This document shows, in pieces, positions 13,890 through 25,300 of a stretch of DNA of 64,000 nt. The DNA lies in the NCBI GenBank assembly GCA_037576195.1, contig CM075101.1, positions 19,344,001 through 19,408,000 of the forward strand. Direction: 5' to 3'. The translations under genes and the position numbers were made by a program. Under the pieces are notes generated by a model, which searched no databases, was not told the DNA's origin, and worked only from the letters and a program-made list of their open reading frames with translations. This DNA comes from Phytoseiulus persimilis. Its lineage: Eukaryota > Arthropoda > Arachnida > Mesostigmata > Phytoseiidae. The first letter of the stretch is position 1. Each line of letters begins with the position of its first letter.

Positions 13890-14463
13890 GTCACACTCAC
13901 TGGTCCAACTCGGTAGCGGAGCGAGGGGGGCGGGGAGGGTGGTCCGCCCCGGGCATCAAGGCCTTGGGCCTGGAGTCTGGGGCAGCGTTGCGTGCTGTCC
14001 GTGACGTCGCGACGTCCCTCTTGAATGCGACGACGGCGTTCGCCAAATCTCAATCGCAATCCGAATCTTCCATAGACCCAAAACGGGGCGTGATATCCCT
14101 CTAACGAACTCGGAACTGGATACATCAGAGTCGAAGTGACTCACGGAGGTCATGGATGAGTCTCATCGCTTCGGAATTCCAAGTATAGTCCATGAAGCGG
14201 AGGAATCGCTATGGAATTCGAAAGCATTCACGGAACGTACACGTTATTCACCAAGCCCCGCTCGCAGTGCGCCAGTAAGGGCCGACAAGTGGGGCGTGAG
14301 CCAATATTCGAAAACTGGCGGAGATCATCGGCCGAACATCTTTTCGGCTGCTCATGCAACTCGCTCGGACGTTAACGAATCATTTCTACGACGACTTCGC
14401 GCTGGCCGTCAAGGAGCCATATCGCTACGAGCTCCAAAGTTCAGTCTAAGAATACGTTGTTGA
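13890..14463 (-). other. Coding-like minus-strand pieces within the copy-1-specific segment
   Basis: The segment present only in copy 1 has minus-strand frames of protein-like composition next to usable splice signals. One piece runs from an acceptor near 14045 to a GTGAGT donor near 13889 (starting LANAVVAFKRD). Another ends at a GTGAGT donor near 14139 (containing RLIHDL) and would join it in phase. A third lies near 14.4 kb (containing VVVEMIR). I do not recognise the protein and could not complete a gene. It may be a fragment of an inserted gene or a mobile element, or chance. Confidence 0.2.
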
Positions 14464-15017
14464 TTAGAATCGAATCGGCAAGTAACCGAAGACCGAAGTG
14501 AGGAATCCTCGTCACACAACACCAAAGAGCATCAAAGGGATGACAGTCCCCTTCGTGATCCTTTCGAGTTGTGTTGGTCTTCATCCTATTTTCGTGTTTG
14601 TGCGAGGGCACTTTTTACAAATGGGGATCACACCTGCGCGACACGTCTTCATTTCACCTGTGGTCATATCGGTCCTGAACGGTATCTATCTCTGTGCCCC
14701 ATTTCGAAGGAAGTCTTGCCGTGAGGGACATAAGATTGAGTTCCTGCTCCGGACATCACGGAGGGTCGCTATGCTGCTGATCCCATCAGGGGCCCAGGCT
14801 ACAAAAGCCGCTACGGAGGCGTGGATGCATTGAGGTCGTCGAGAACGCGATAGACGTCGATCCCGAATCATTTGGACACAAAACTCGGCGGATAGTCCGA
14901 GACAACGGATTCGAGTCCCTTGTGTTGTCAAAGCAGCGGTTATGCTGCACCTGGGAGTTAATTCTCGACCACTGTGTAATGAGAACCTTCACATCTTCAG
15001 TTTTATTTCAATCAATT

Positions 15018-15741
15018 TCAGCATGCTGCGATTGCTTCGCTCAGTTTTTTGGCTCGAGTCTTGATTCCGTCGAGCTGCTTCTTGAATTGCTTGCCGAAGT
15101 CCGGATAATGAACCAAAATGGATATCACTACCTGTTCAACCTGCAGCGGAGCGGCGAGACAATCCTGGTTCAGCTTATAGAGTCCCTCGCGGGTGAGAGC
15201 GGTCACGTTCGATATTCTGTAGGATTGAAAATGTTGCGAGATTCAGTCGTTCATTCCCCAGTTCGAACTCCTGGCTTCCTGACGCGCTCCTTGAGCCATC
15301 GTCGACGGATGGGAGGAAATAACATCAATACTTTCGAGTTTACTAACGCGTTCACGATGTCTGTTGAGCCTTTCATGGAATCATGGAGCGCGAGAAAATA
15401 TGTCGACAGTTCACCAGTTCCTCGTTGGGCTAGATCGTTGCTCATTCCGGCGATTTCGAGCCAGCCCGGGATCGAAGCATTCAGTTTGCAAACTACCGTC
15501 TCAATGGGAATATATTTTGCCTGCTTATCGGATCAGAATCTATTTTTACCAACTATTTCGCGGGATTCGTTCCTCGGTCCCACCCTCATCTTCGGGTGAA
15601 CGGTTGGAAGCTTCCTTCGTTGTGATGGACGATCGCTGAGGTTCTCGAAAGGTCCTCACAACGGTTACTCACCGCGTTCACCCAGAGTGCCGAAGAAAGG
15701 ATGCTCAGAGCTATGCCAACAGCGAGGCGCATGGTCATCAT
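15018..15741 (-). CDS. Secreted three-cysteine protein, copy A (unrecognised family)
   Basis: Read on the minus strand, three exons join in phase: 15741-15673, 15520-15348 and 15216-15018, giving 146 residues. Exon 1 is a signal peptide (hydrophobic core then WVNA) and ends exactly at GTGAGT. The second intron uses GTTAGT. The mature protein is about 123 residues with conserved Cys in ETVVCKLN, in LNQDC and as the last residue; an odd number of cysteines could allow a disulfide dimer or a free thiol. Potential N-glycosylation sites are NAS (exon 2) and NVT (exon 3). The C-terminal half is rich in Lys, Gln and Leu and probably helical. I do not recognise the family and assign no function beyond probable secretion. 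A paralogue with identical exon sizes lies upstream at 16.8-17.5 kb, which supports the model strongly. Confidence 0.85.
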
Positions 15742-16793
15742 TGTTGATGCTGTCCAAACGAGCGAACACGTCCAACTGAATTGAGAGATCGCGTAGACTA
15801 CGTTCTCGGCTTTTGACAACTCGATAGGGAAGGACCGGTAGTGATTCTTTCCTCCACAACCTTGCTGTTCCCGCCTTTTCAGTCCTGAGGCTTGTCAAAA
15901 AGGTTCATGGATCTCCTCGTTGTCCGAAACTTTTGTAGCGGAGAGGAAGGGAACGCATGTGACCGACTCTGGAATATTTCGCAGCTCCGTTGTAGACAGA
16001 AAGGTATCCTCCACGCAAGAACTTCTGACGGATCAGATACTTGGGAATGAACACATCACCCGCCATTCGGGTTTCAGTGAAAAAGCCTGCCGAAACCTCT
16101 AGTTTCCACTAAAAGACTTTGATTTTGATGCATGAGAATATTCGGGACTTCGAGAGGAAGCTGACTTTGTGTGAAAGCAGAATCGAGAAGCGAGCTGCGA
16201 TACACTTCAGGCATTCGTTATGCTTTGCGAGTCCTTGCAAGGTTGCGACGAGAGATCTCAGAAAGTTCGCGATGACTTCAACATTTTATTCTATGATGGA
16301 ATGAGCCCCGGCTTTCTCACTTATCAGGTACTTCACAACGGCTGCCCAGCTGACCTCACGACCGCAGTTGAAGAGGAACCTCACGACAGCTCGAAATCGT
16401 TACTGCTGTTTTGCACCGAAGCAATCAAAGCACTACTGCCGTTCTCAACATCGAATTTGCGTCGTGCTGCATTTTTCTCGAGGCCGGGCATTCTCCTTGA
16501 GCTCGTATTTCCTTAGAATTTTGTTCGATAGTGGGGCTCGACTGAGAACTCAGGCTACAAAAGATTCCGAGCTTCTCTGTCAGATGCAGTGCTCGAAGGC
16601 ACGGATGCATTGAGGTCGTCGAAAAGGAGCCGGACGTCGATGCCATGCTATTTGGATACAAAACCCGGCGAGTTTGTGCCGGGGTCAACAGTTTCAAGTA
16701 CCATGTGGTCTCTCAATAGCGGCCATGCAACACCTCGGAGCTTATTCTCTCGGAAGCTTAACCATCTCATCTTCAGTTTTATTCCAATAGATT

Positions 16794-17532
16794 TCAGCAT
16801 TTTGCGATTGCGTGGCTCAGGTTCTCGGCTCGGTTCTGGATTCCGTCGAGCTGCCTCTTGAATTGCTTGCCAAAATCCGGATAATGAACTGAAATAGATA
16901 TTACTACCTGTTCAACCTGCAGCGGAGCGGCGATACAGTTCTGGTTCAGCTGATAGAGTCCTTCGCGGGAGAGAGCGATAACGTTCGATATCCTGTAGGA
17001 TTGAAAACGTTGCGGAAATCAGTCGTTCATTCCCGATTTTGAACTCCTGGCTTCCTGACGCGCTGCTGGGGGAACCGTCGTTCGAAGGAAAAAAAGGACA
17101 CCAATGCGTTTGAGTGTACTAACGCGTTCACGATGTCCGCTGAGCCTTTCATTGAGTCATGGAGCGCGGCGAAAACTATCGCTGGTTCACCAGTTGCTCG
17201 TTGGGCTAGATCTCTGCTCTCTGCGGCGATGTCGAGCCATCCCGGGACCGAAGCATTCAAGTTGCAAACCACCGTCTCAATGGGAATATCATTTGCCTGC
17301 TTCTCGGATCAGAATCTATTTTTACCAACGATTCTGCGAAACTGGTTCCCCGGTTCCGCCCTCAACTTCGGGCAAATGCTTCGGTAGCTCTTCCCGGAAG
17401 CTCCCTCCCTTGTGATGGACGATCGCGGAGGTTCTGGAAACGTCCTCACAAACGGTTACTCACCGCGTTCACCCAGGATCCCGAGGAAAGGATGCTCAGA
17501 GCCACGCCAACAGCGAGCCACAGGGCCATCAT
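16794..17532 (-). CDS. Secreted three-cysteine protein, copy B (paralogue of copy A)
   Basis: The exons on the minus strand are 17532-17464, 17296-17124 and 16992-16794. They match the lengths (69, 173, 199 bases) and intron phases of the neighbouring gene, again giving 146 residues. It has a signal peptide ending WVNA and the same three cysteines (ETVVCNLN, LNQNC and the final residue). Hand alignment of the mature parts gives about 74 percent identity over exon 2 and 80 percent over exon 3. The NVT glycosylation site of copy A is NVI here, while NAS is kept. The open frame, splice sites and cysteines are all preserved despite this divergence, so both genes are probably functional. The function is unknown. 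Shared upstream sequence suggests similar expression of the two genes. Confidence 0.85.
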
Positions 17533-17815
17533 TGTTGATGCTACCCAGACGAGCGAACACGTCTAACTGGATTGAGAGATCGCGCTGACTGCGTTGGCTT
17601 TTGCCAACTCGATGGGGGAGTACTGGAAGTGATTCATCTCCTCCAAAAGCTTGCTGTCGGAGGCTTGACAGAAAGGTTCATGATTTCTCCCGTTGCCAGA
17701 TTTTTTTGCAACGGAGAGGGAGGGAGAGCATGTGATCGACTCTCGAATACTTCGCAGCCCCGTCGTGAACGTAGAGGTAAACTCTACGCAAGAACTTCCA
17801 ACGAATCAGACCCTA

Positions 17816-19511
17816 ACTCTTTCAACCTTGCGATACCGCCGCCGATTGACACTTTATTCTCTGAGGGTGAATCTGGCCAGAGAAGGAACGTAGAGCGTTG
17901 GAGAACTTACAGCGTGACGATTTGCTAATTATAAACATCGGCGAAGTTCAGTACCCCGAAAAGAGACTGTTGCCGCCACTGGCAGCTCTTATCCCATCTG
18001 GAAATGCTCCTCGTCTTCCCCCTTCGCGTCGAAACTCTGTCAAAAATCGTTCCAGTTTCGTCCAAGTTTCGTTCCACTGAGCGGCTCAAAGTCGACCCAT
18101 CCCTATTGGAAGGCCATTGCCGATCGAGTTTGTCTGGGTGGAATGCGATGCGAGCGAGAATGCCGTTCAAACGTCCTGAGCTGCGCGAAAATCCGTTCAG
18201 AGCTCGAGAAATTGTAAGCGCTCCTGTCAGCCTAGGAACATTTCCTGACAAAATCACGTCCTTTTCCCATATCCCCCGTTGTCCCTTCAGGGAACCCGAT
18301 ATCGGTATGTATTCCGATGGCAGAAAGTTCCTGAATTGGTCAGAGCTCCCCAGTTATGAACTCTGAAACTAGAGACGATCCGACGACTTTTAGTTCGCTT
18401 GGAAATCACGCTCATCCAGTGTTCGATACTGCGAACTTAATCCCACGAAACACTTGGACGAAAATATTTCGCGTCATCCGTCTGAGTATCGATGAAAAAA
18501 AAGAAAACAAGAATCGGACTCCATAGCTCTTTTCACTAGTTGTGATTGGACGAAGGGAGAGAGAGGGGATTCCCAAACCAATTCGACCACTCAGTGCATT
18601 GATTGATTCGGTCAGCTGGTCAGCCATACTCTCCGCCATGAAAAAGAAGATACTGTGCAAAGCCCGGGTGAATTTGTTTGGAGATAAATGAATCGAAGTG
18701 CTCTCACCACACATCCAAGAAATCAGGCGGGCTTGGAAATCGGACACATCGAACTGCCAGTGTCCCACGACTAGGGGGAGCGACTTGGAGCGCACGCCAC
18801 GCTTCTGCCTATCTAATGTCGTAGCACGAAGTGACAGCTCAGAAATACTGACACGATTACACGATGCTCTGCACTGATCACAGTGAAAAGTGGTGGGCCT
18901 CCCTGCACGTGAGTCTATCACCTATGTTCGTCGAAGAGATTTCGAACCGACTCCGAAGGTTTGCGAATCCTGCGGACGAATTCGACATCTTCATGGAATG
19001 CCGCCCTTCCCGGGCTTCGCCAATTCGAAGGGACAAGCCAGAAGTGAAAGGCTTGGCAGTGGTTCACGCGATACTTGGAATGAGTCATCGCTGTGCTGTC
19101 GTGAAGACTCCCATCTCAGATTGGAAATGAGAGTTCCAAGCCCCGGACAACGTTCCCGTTGGAAAAACGTTCCGGGTCTGATCACCTTCGAACATCTTCG
19201 GCGAATTTCAAGATGGTGAAGAGTTTCTTTCGAGAAGCGGAGCGAAGGATGGTCGACTACGAATCAGTGAAATAACTGGCGCGCCCTTCATCTTCGGTTG
19301 TCCCCATCTCCCTCGTGCTCCCGCGCACTATCAATAGAGCGTGAATTTCGGAACGGCACAGTCAGTCATATGCGGCTCAGAGCTACATTCTTCCCCGTTC
19401 CTCCCGTTCAAGTCCGAATCAAACCGATCAGACCCGATCCGCGGGGATCGGATCCAATCGGGAGTCTTCCCCTGATTCCTCCTTTCTCAAGCCAGACGGG
19501 GGTGCTTCACA
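17816..19511. other. No confident gene
   Basis: The longest frames are 169 codons (minus, 18412-18921) and 120 codons (plus, 18004-18366), both within chance expectation for this base composition. A plus-strand frame at 18890-19219 contains a short CxxC (KVCESCGR) but no second metal-binding pair, and overlapping frames look equally plausible. Nothing can be assigned. Confidence 0.5.
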
Positions 19512-19643
19512 ATGCGTCTTTTTGCTTTGATTCCTCTTATCTTTGTTTTTATGGTTAGTTTGACCCTGCTGTCGGGCGTCCAGGCTTCCACCGGGGATTA
19601 TTATCCGACTCTGACCATGAGTCATTCGTGCTCGTTCGCTTGA
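19512..19643 (+). CDS. Possible 43-residue secreted peptide
   Basis: A short ORF opens with ATG and encodes a textbook signal peptide: Met-Arg, then a long hydrophobic run, then a small-residue cleavage motif, SGVQA. A mature part of only about 18 residues follows (STGDYYPTLTMSHSC...), containing one cysteine. I do not recognise it. It could be a small secreted peptide, or the first exon of a larger secreted protein, since a GTTAGT donor-like site lies inside the hydrophobic part. The signal-peptide pattern is much better than chance background, but nothing downstream confirms transcription. Confidence 0.35.
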   Translation: MRLFALIPLIFVFMVSLTLLSGVQASTGDYYPTLTMSHSCSFA

Positions 19644-22263
19644 CGAACTGGGATGAACTTCTCCCGCAGAGCCGCGTTCTCAACAGAACGTCCGAAGTGA
19701 GAGTTGCAAAGTTTAATGACCTTTGAAACCTGATCCGAACCTTTCGGGCTTTGTTTCAACAACGACAACGGGAGCGGAACGAAGCCCCGTTGGGTGAAGA
19801 TTCATCAAAGAGCACCAGAACTCCGTTCGTGCTTTTCTAGGTATGAAGTTCTCACTGCTTCCCCCCGTCGTTTTCTCTGAGGGTCTGGATCGTCATCCGT
19901 GCTTGACGGTTCTTCATGGCTCGTCGCCACGGAACTCGTCATTGATACAGATGCGCGAATCCAGAGAACGGATGTTCATCGCGCGGATTCTTTTTTCTAC
20001 AAGTACTGAGGTCCGTGTACTCGAGAGCCATTATGATAATTTCTCGGGACTCCTTTCCACTCATAGTGCCAGTTTCAGTGTTTCCCTTTCAACGGGGACG
20101 AACCACGGTATCGTCGGATCAACCGCTCTTGATCACCTGAAAGATAAACCTCACTGAGCTGCATTATCGCTCAACGCGCTGCTCGCCTCAGATCTCGGTG
20201 TGGGTGGGCCGGTATTGAAATTCCGTCGAGAACGATTGAGCGTCTCTGACTTTCGGAGCGTCGAGTGCGAACTCAGTCACCCAGCACCAGGACCGTTCCC
20301 GACACAGAAGCTTTTCTTTGTCGGATTCCCACTTTCCGGGAGACCTTCTCGATTTTCCTCTGCGGCTGCGGATCGTTCGAGGGAGAAAAAAACTCGTAAC
20401 GTTCGAACTTTCCACCCAAGGTTCGCCATTTTGACCCTGATGTATTACAAGTCCGATCTCATCTTGAGCGCGGCATGAACATGAAGAACGCGTTAATGAT
20501 ATCCTGTCACATGATAAACCCGTCGAGATACCCTAGTGAGAATCCTCCACCTAGATCGCTCCCGCGACGTCTCGCGTTGAGCTAACGCGCGAAGAGCACT
20601 GTAGAGACTCTTTGAGACCAGAACATGAACGTCGCGTTCCAACGTTCTCTAGAACGCAGCACCGGCTCGAGAGAATACGGGTAAACTCGTTCGTCGGGTA
20701 GGCTGTCCTTGACGGAGCTTGAGAGAAATGATCTCTGACCGTCTTTTTTGAGCCCGATCGAAGAGTCTTCAAGCCACAGAGCCTCCAAAGAATCCCCCCC
20801 TCCCCCCTCTTCCCCCGAAAACTGTTCTCCTCCACCCCGAGAGAGTTTCGCGTGTACGTCAGTGTCGTCTCCCTTGAGCTGTTCGGGAAGGTCGATGTTT
20901 CGAGAAATAATCCGTCTCTGTTAATCACCACCACTTGAGTTTTCCGTAGAAATGCGATACGGATACCACAGAAATCCTCTGATAATGCGGGCCGGAGGAG
21001 CAGTAGAGTTCAGAGATGCCGTGTCGGTTGATATCGAATGCTGAGCAATGAAATATTCCTCAGCCCAACATGACAATCTTGTACCCCAGGCGTCCGTAGG
21101 ATTCCCCGGCCAGCCTCATCGGCCCCGACACCTCTGATGGTGAAAAAAGAAATTGCCAATCTACTTTCGTCGCATTGGAGTCATTGATCGAGGAAACCTC
21201 TCCCGCCCTCATGAGAACTCAGTCGCAATCACGGGGAATCGCTCCCGCTTTTCCAGGACTGAACCTGCTTTCGTCCGATTCGAGAGCTGGAGTGGCAATC
21301 AGTCCTCGATCATGCTGTTCGAGAACTTTGCGAGCCGATGGGGTCCAAACACGCATCGGCGAGCTGCTTGGAATTTCGCCTCATCTTGGAACCCCCCATC
21401 CCCCCTCGAACTTCCCGAAGAGAACGAGACAACGTTTTCGTGAGACCCGCGAGCCGCTGCGGGCGCAGTTGGCCGAGAGGAGCGAGTCGATGATCGGAAT
21501 CGCACCGTCAACGGCCTCCGAATCCCGCGGATACAATGGCGTAACCTTGCCACCTACAAACGTGAATCGGAGCCTCGATCGCGTTCCTTGAGTCATTACA
21601 CGCGATGCCCATAGCGTTCCCGTCATCGGGCTGCCGCAGCGGCCGATTGGACTTGCGGCTTCGAGATAAGGAGATCGTCTCCCTCTTCCTCTCGTTTCAA
21701 CGCCTCGGTCATCTCCGAATTGAACTTGCGAAGCGAGCGATCACAACTGCAGCGGTGGTCGACGTGCATACACCGCTTGGACGGACCACCGATACTGTGA
21801 GATAGTAAACAGGCTGAGCAGTCGCCGAAGGCAGTGAACATAAAAAACGTCAAACGAGCCGAGAAGCAGGGCCGAGCAAAGCAGCCGGTAGTGAGCGGAC
21901 TGAACGACTGTCGGACGGACGGACGGAGTGTGAGCCTACGTTCCACGAAACACAGAGCGAGGTCTGTATAGATTCACAATGCGCATCGCAAAAATTGGCC
22001 GGGCCGGCTTTTAGCGCTCGGCAGCGCTGCCTAGCGGGCAAAAGCCGAAACCGTTCTCGCTCTGCCAGGAGACATCTTGTTTATATGTGTGGTGGATGGT
22101 AGCTCTGTGAGCTGGGTACGACTACTAGAAACTACTTTCAGGGAGTTAGTGCGAATGTGTAGGAGCAGGAGGCGTTGTTGAACTGGACACCATTGTTGTT
22201 ATTGTTGTTGTTTTTGTTGAGGGAGAAATTCGGTGAGCTCGGAACAACGTCACGGGGGAAACT
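19644..22263. other. No confident gene; probable promoter or 5' UTR towards 22.2 kb
   Basis: Frames on both strands are short. A minus-strand frame ending at 21623 has a charged helical stretch (EMTEALKREEEGDDLL) and follows an acceptor-like CAG near 21.75 kb, so it could be a terminal exon, but no partner exon was found. From about 22.13 kb the sequence becomes GTT-repeat-rich and leads into a candidate first coding exon. Confidence 0.4.
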
Positions 22264-22305
22264 ATGATCATCACGCCAGTGGACCACTGGGAAACTCTCG
22301 CAGAG
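22264..22305 (+). CDS. Candidate first coding exon (14 codons)
   Basis: ATG at 22264 opens a short frame (MIITPVDHWETLAE) ending precisely at GAG followed by the strong donor GTATGT, phase 0. It is preceded by UTR-like sequence with GTT triplets and followed by a GTGTGT/GAGT microsatellite, a common feature of first introns. No downstream exon could be linked, so the gene identity is unknown. Read-through would stop 15 codons later. Confidence 0.3.
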
Positions 22306-22321
22306 GTATGTCGCGATCTAT

Positions 22322-22361
22322 GTCTATGGTGTGTGTGTGTGAGTGAGTGAGTGAGCGTGGA
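22322..22361. repeat. GT/GAGT microsatellite
   Basis: A short run of GTGTGTGTGTGT followed by GAGTGAGTGAGTGAG lies just after a candidate splice donor. Confidence 0.85.
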
Positions 22362-25300
22362 TGGACTGACGGCCGCGGTGAGCGCGCCCGTGGTCGACTA
22401 CTTCGTTCAACCTGTTCAAATATGGCCAGAGAACGTCCTGAAAATGCACTGCTACAGTCTCCGAGCCTGGGACCGAATCACAACAACAACAAAGCCGCGG
22501 TATCCAAACTGTTGAACGCAGCGTCTAACGCGCAAGCCGCACGCTTTCTTCAACGCTTGACGCGAGCGGGGACAGACAGGTCGATCGATCGATGGGAGTT
22601 ACGCAGATCTACAGGAGAAGACCGTCGGTGTTTTATTCATTCATTCAAGTGTGGTCACTCCGTTCCGAGCACTCGGCGCGGTCAACGTGTTCCCTGCGAA
22701 ACGTTTTCCTTGGATCTCTTCTGAATATTTAGCCAGTGACTCGGTCCCCATCAAAAAGACATCCGAGTGTCGGTTCTCCCCTCATTAGATATGAGTGGCG
22801 TGCTCCGAGATTCGTCAGTTAGCACGCACGGCGATGGGGGAGATGGCCGAACGGAGAGAGAGGAAGCCTCCCCTCCTGGGGCTTCATCCGCGGGACGGGA
22901 GCTGATGAGTTTCGTACATGGTCGCAGCTACCATGAACGTGTCCTGGAAATGGAAGTCCAGGGGGCTCCGGAGGGCGCAAGCCCAGGAGTCGGATTGAGT
23001 CACGACACAGTGGATCGACCAGTGTATACCTACGAACCTAGATCGATCCGGAATTTGGCGCTCCTCATAGACGTAGAGAGAAACACACAGCCGATGAGCA
23101 ACGTTACGATGCGCGGAACTATTATTCTTCGTGACGATTGTTCTTGAGACGATGTCTGATACTCCAAGTGCCAGCGAGTGGACTCTTCGGAGATTTCCAA
23201 TCATGAGCAGCAGTACAAAGTCGGCTTCGTCCATCGGGAGGACGAGCTATCATCGATGGAGCTTTTATCAGCAATGACTCAGAAGAACTTCAGAGATGGA
23301 CTTTGTGAGCCTTCCTTCCATTCGAAGCCGGGAGACAAGTATGGTCTGTACAATGATCCTAAATTCGAACTGAGTCCGAGCCGGAACATCCATGCCGAGG
23401 CGTCTTCTAGCGCCAAAGGTTTAATTGCCATAAATTGGCTGACTGCTCTATCGACTCTCTCGGATGATCGCAGGTCGGGATACGAGAGAGGAGACGGCCA
23501 TCCGAGTCGAAACCTGAGCCCCGATCGGAGCATGGGCCCCATGGGTTTTCTGCCCTTGGCGAGCTTCATACATTGGAAAATAGCTGGCCTCGTGATCTTG
23601 GTCGGGTTCTTCCTTTTCCATTCATCTGAGCGTTCTGGGAGTGTGGCACTCATGCTGTTGGCCATCACAGTCGACGTTGGAGCGGGCGGATCTTCGATGA
23701 ACGGAATTGATCAGTCGTATAGCATCAGAAGGCCCGGTGCAGGAGCGTAAACACGCACACGTTTTTCACTGAACCCATTCTCCTGGTTGTCGTTCTTACG
23801 CGCCGATATGTTTCGGATCCAAAAATGGCTGAAAGAGCTCCGATGCCTCATTTTTTGCTCCTTCACCGCCCGAAAACAATATAGACACCAGAGAAAACAC
23901 AAATTCCTTGAGGGGCGCCTTACCAGCTGAAAACGCTCAGGTCAGGTGTGTTCCGCGGCGTCGATCGGCGCTGGCGAGCTGAACGTTTGAATGGAACGTC
24001 TCGTTGACCGATCCAGATGACAACAGACTCGAAGTGAACCAATGGCTCACCTGCAAGCTCGCGAAAATCGCCAGAGAGCCTAGATCCATCCCAATCGAGC
24101 ACCGTTTCCAGATCGGTGCTTTCCGGGACTGTATCCATGGAGCTCCGGGTTTTGCGGAATATTTCCTGAGGTGCAGCCAGGAATCGCATCTGTTCTGTTC
24201 ATGCTTCGCCCACAAAAATATCAGCAGCGAAGGATAGGAAAACAGATATCCAGTTCAAGTGTCAAACGCCTTTCAGAAGCGAGGGATTATGACTTCAAGA
24301 CTGGAGTTCGCTACAGCGTAATCTGACTCTCCGAGATCGGCCATGCTGCGGCCGCTGACAGATTCCACTCCCATCGCTCGCGGGAGATGTCTTCGCGGCT
24401 CGATTTAGTCAACTGAGACTGACTCACTCATTCCCGTTCGTCTCTTCTGGTTGCTAGTGCGATGATCTTGATTGCTGTTTGCTCTACGATTCGAATCCAA
24501 AGCAGCGGCACCTCCTTCGTAGGGGTTTCGCAAGGGTTCCGCGGACGAAATTATCCTCGGCGGGGGTTCTAAGAGCAGAACTGTTCGTGTTACTTTGCCC
24601 TGAAGGGTCGAATCGAGGAGCGCAGGGAGAAAGCTCTTTAGACGACTGAATCTATGAGGGTGTTGTTTTAGGGCTCAGTCATTGCGGCCTGTAGAACTGA
24701 TGGATGCGTGGTTAGCTTATCTCTCAGACCAATCACAAACACCGCTCATCCGCTACGTCTACATAGCTCAGAAACAGGGTTTCCCGAGACACCGATGAGC
24801 TGATGACTCTTTTCGGGCGACCGCTGGTACTTCCAGAGGGGCATCGGTGGCGCGAATGAAGGAGGGGGTGATGGTCAGCTTAGCGAGTGTTCCCGTTCAG
24901 ACAATCGTCGGGTTTGACCCACGTGTAGCTCTTCTTACTCGGCTTTACAGATCTGGTTTCTCGGAGTTTCCTCGTGGGATTCTTGTGATTCTCTGGGTTG
25001 ATCAGCGCATTGGAGCGGTCAAACCCGGAATCGAGCTCTATTCTTGGTTTAGAACTTGGTCCACGGAATGATCCGAGGTCTGCCTTGACATTCGGGTATT
25101 CTGATTCAAGACCATTCGAGGGACGGTTTGTGGGTATGAATGGACACGAGTCAGGTGAACAAATAAGACACAAATCGAAGCATTTTTCGTGCCTCGTTGT
25201 CCATTGTTACTCAGGACAGAATCAATAAAAGTTGAGGAGCAACGGTTGGTGACTCTGCAAATGCCTCCGGATGTCGATCGCTTCATCTGACTGTCTGACC

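Larger units (their letters stand above)
13485..17815. repeat. Two-copy tandem duplication carrying a secreted-protein gene pair
   Basis: Copy 1 runs about 13485-16050 and copy 2 about 16051-17815. Both begin with nearly the same bases (CGGGTTTCAG at about 13500 and 16072). Both contain matching 3' flank, one three-exon minus-strand gene, and matching upstream sequence with the shared word GAGCGAACACGTC. Within copy 1 the flank carries roughly 0.9 kb (about 13.88-14.77 kb) absent from copy 2; alignment resumes at CAGGCTACAAAAG (14.79 and 16.55 kb). Divergence between the copies is substantial, so the duplication is not recent. The copy borders are approximate because they were found by eye. 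Confidence 0.85.
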
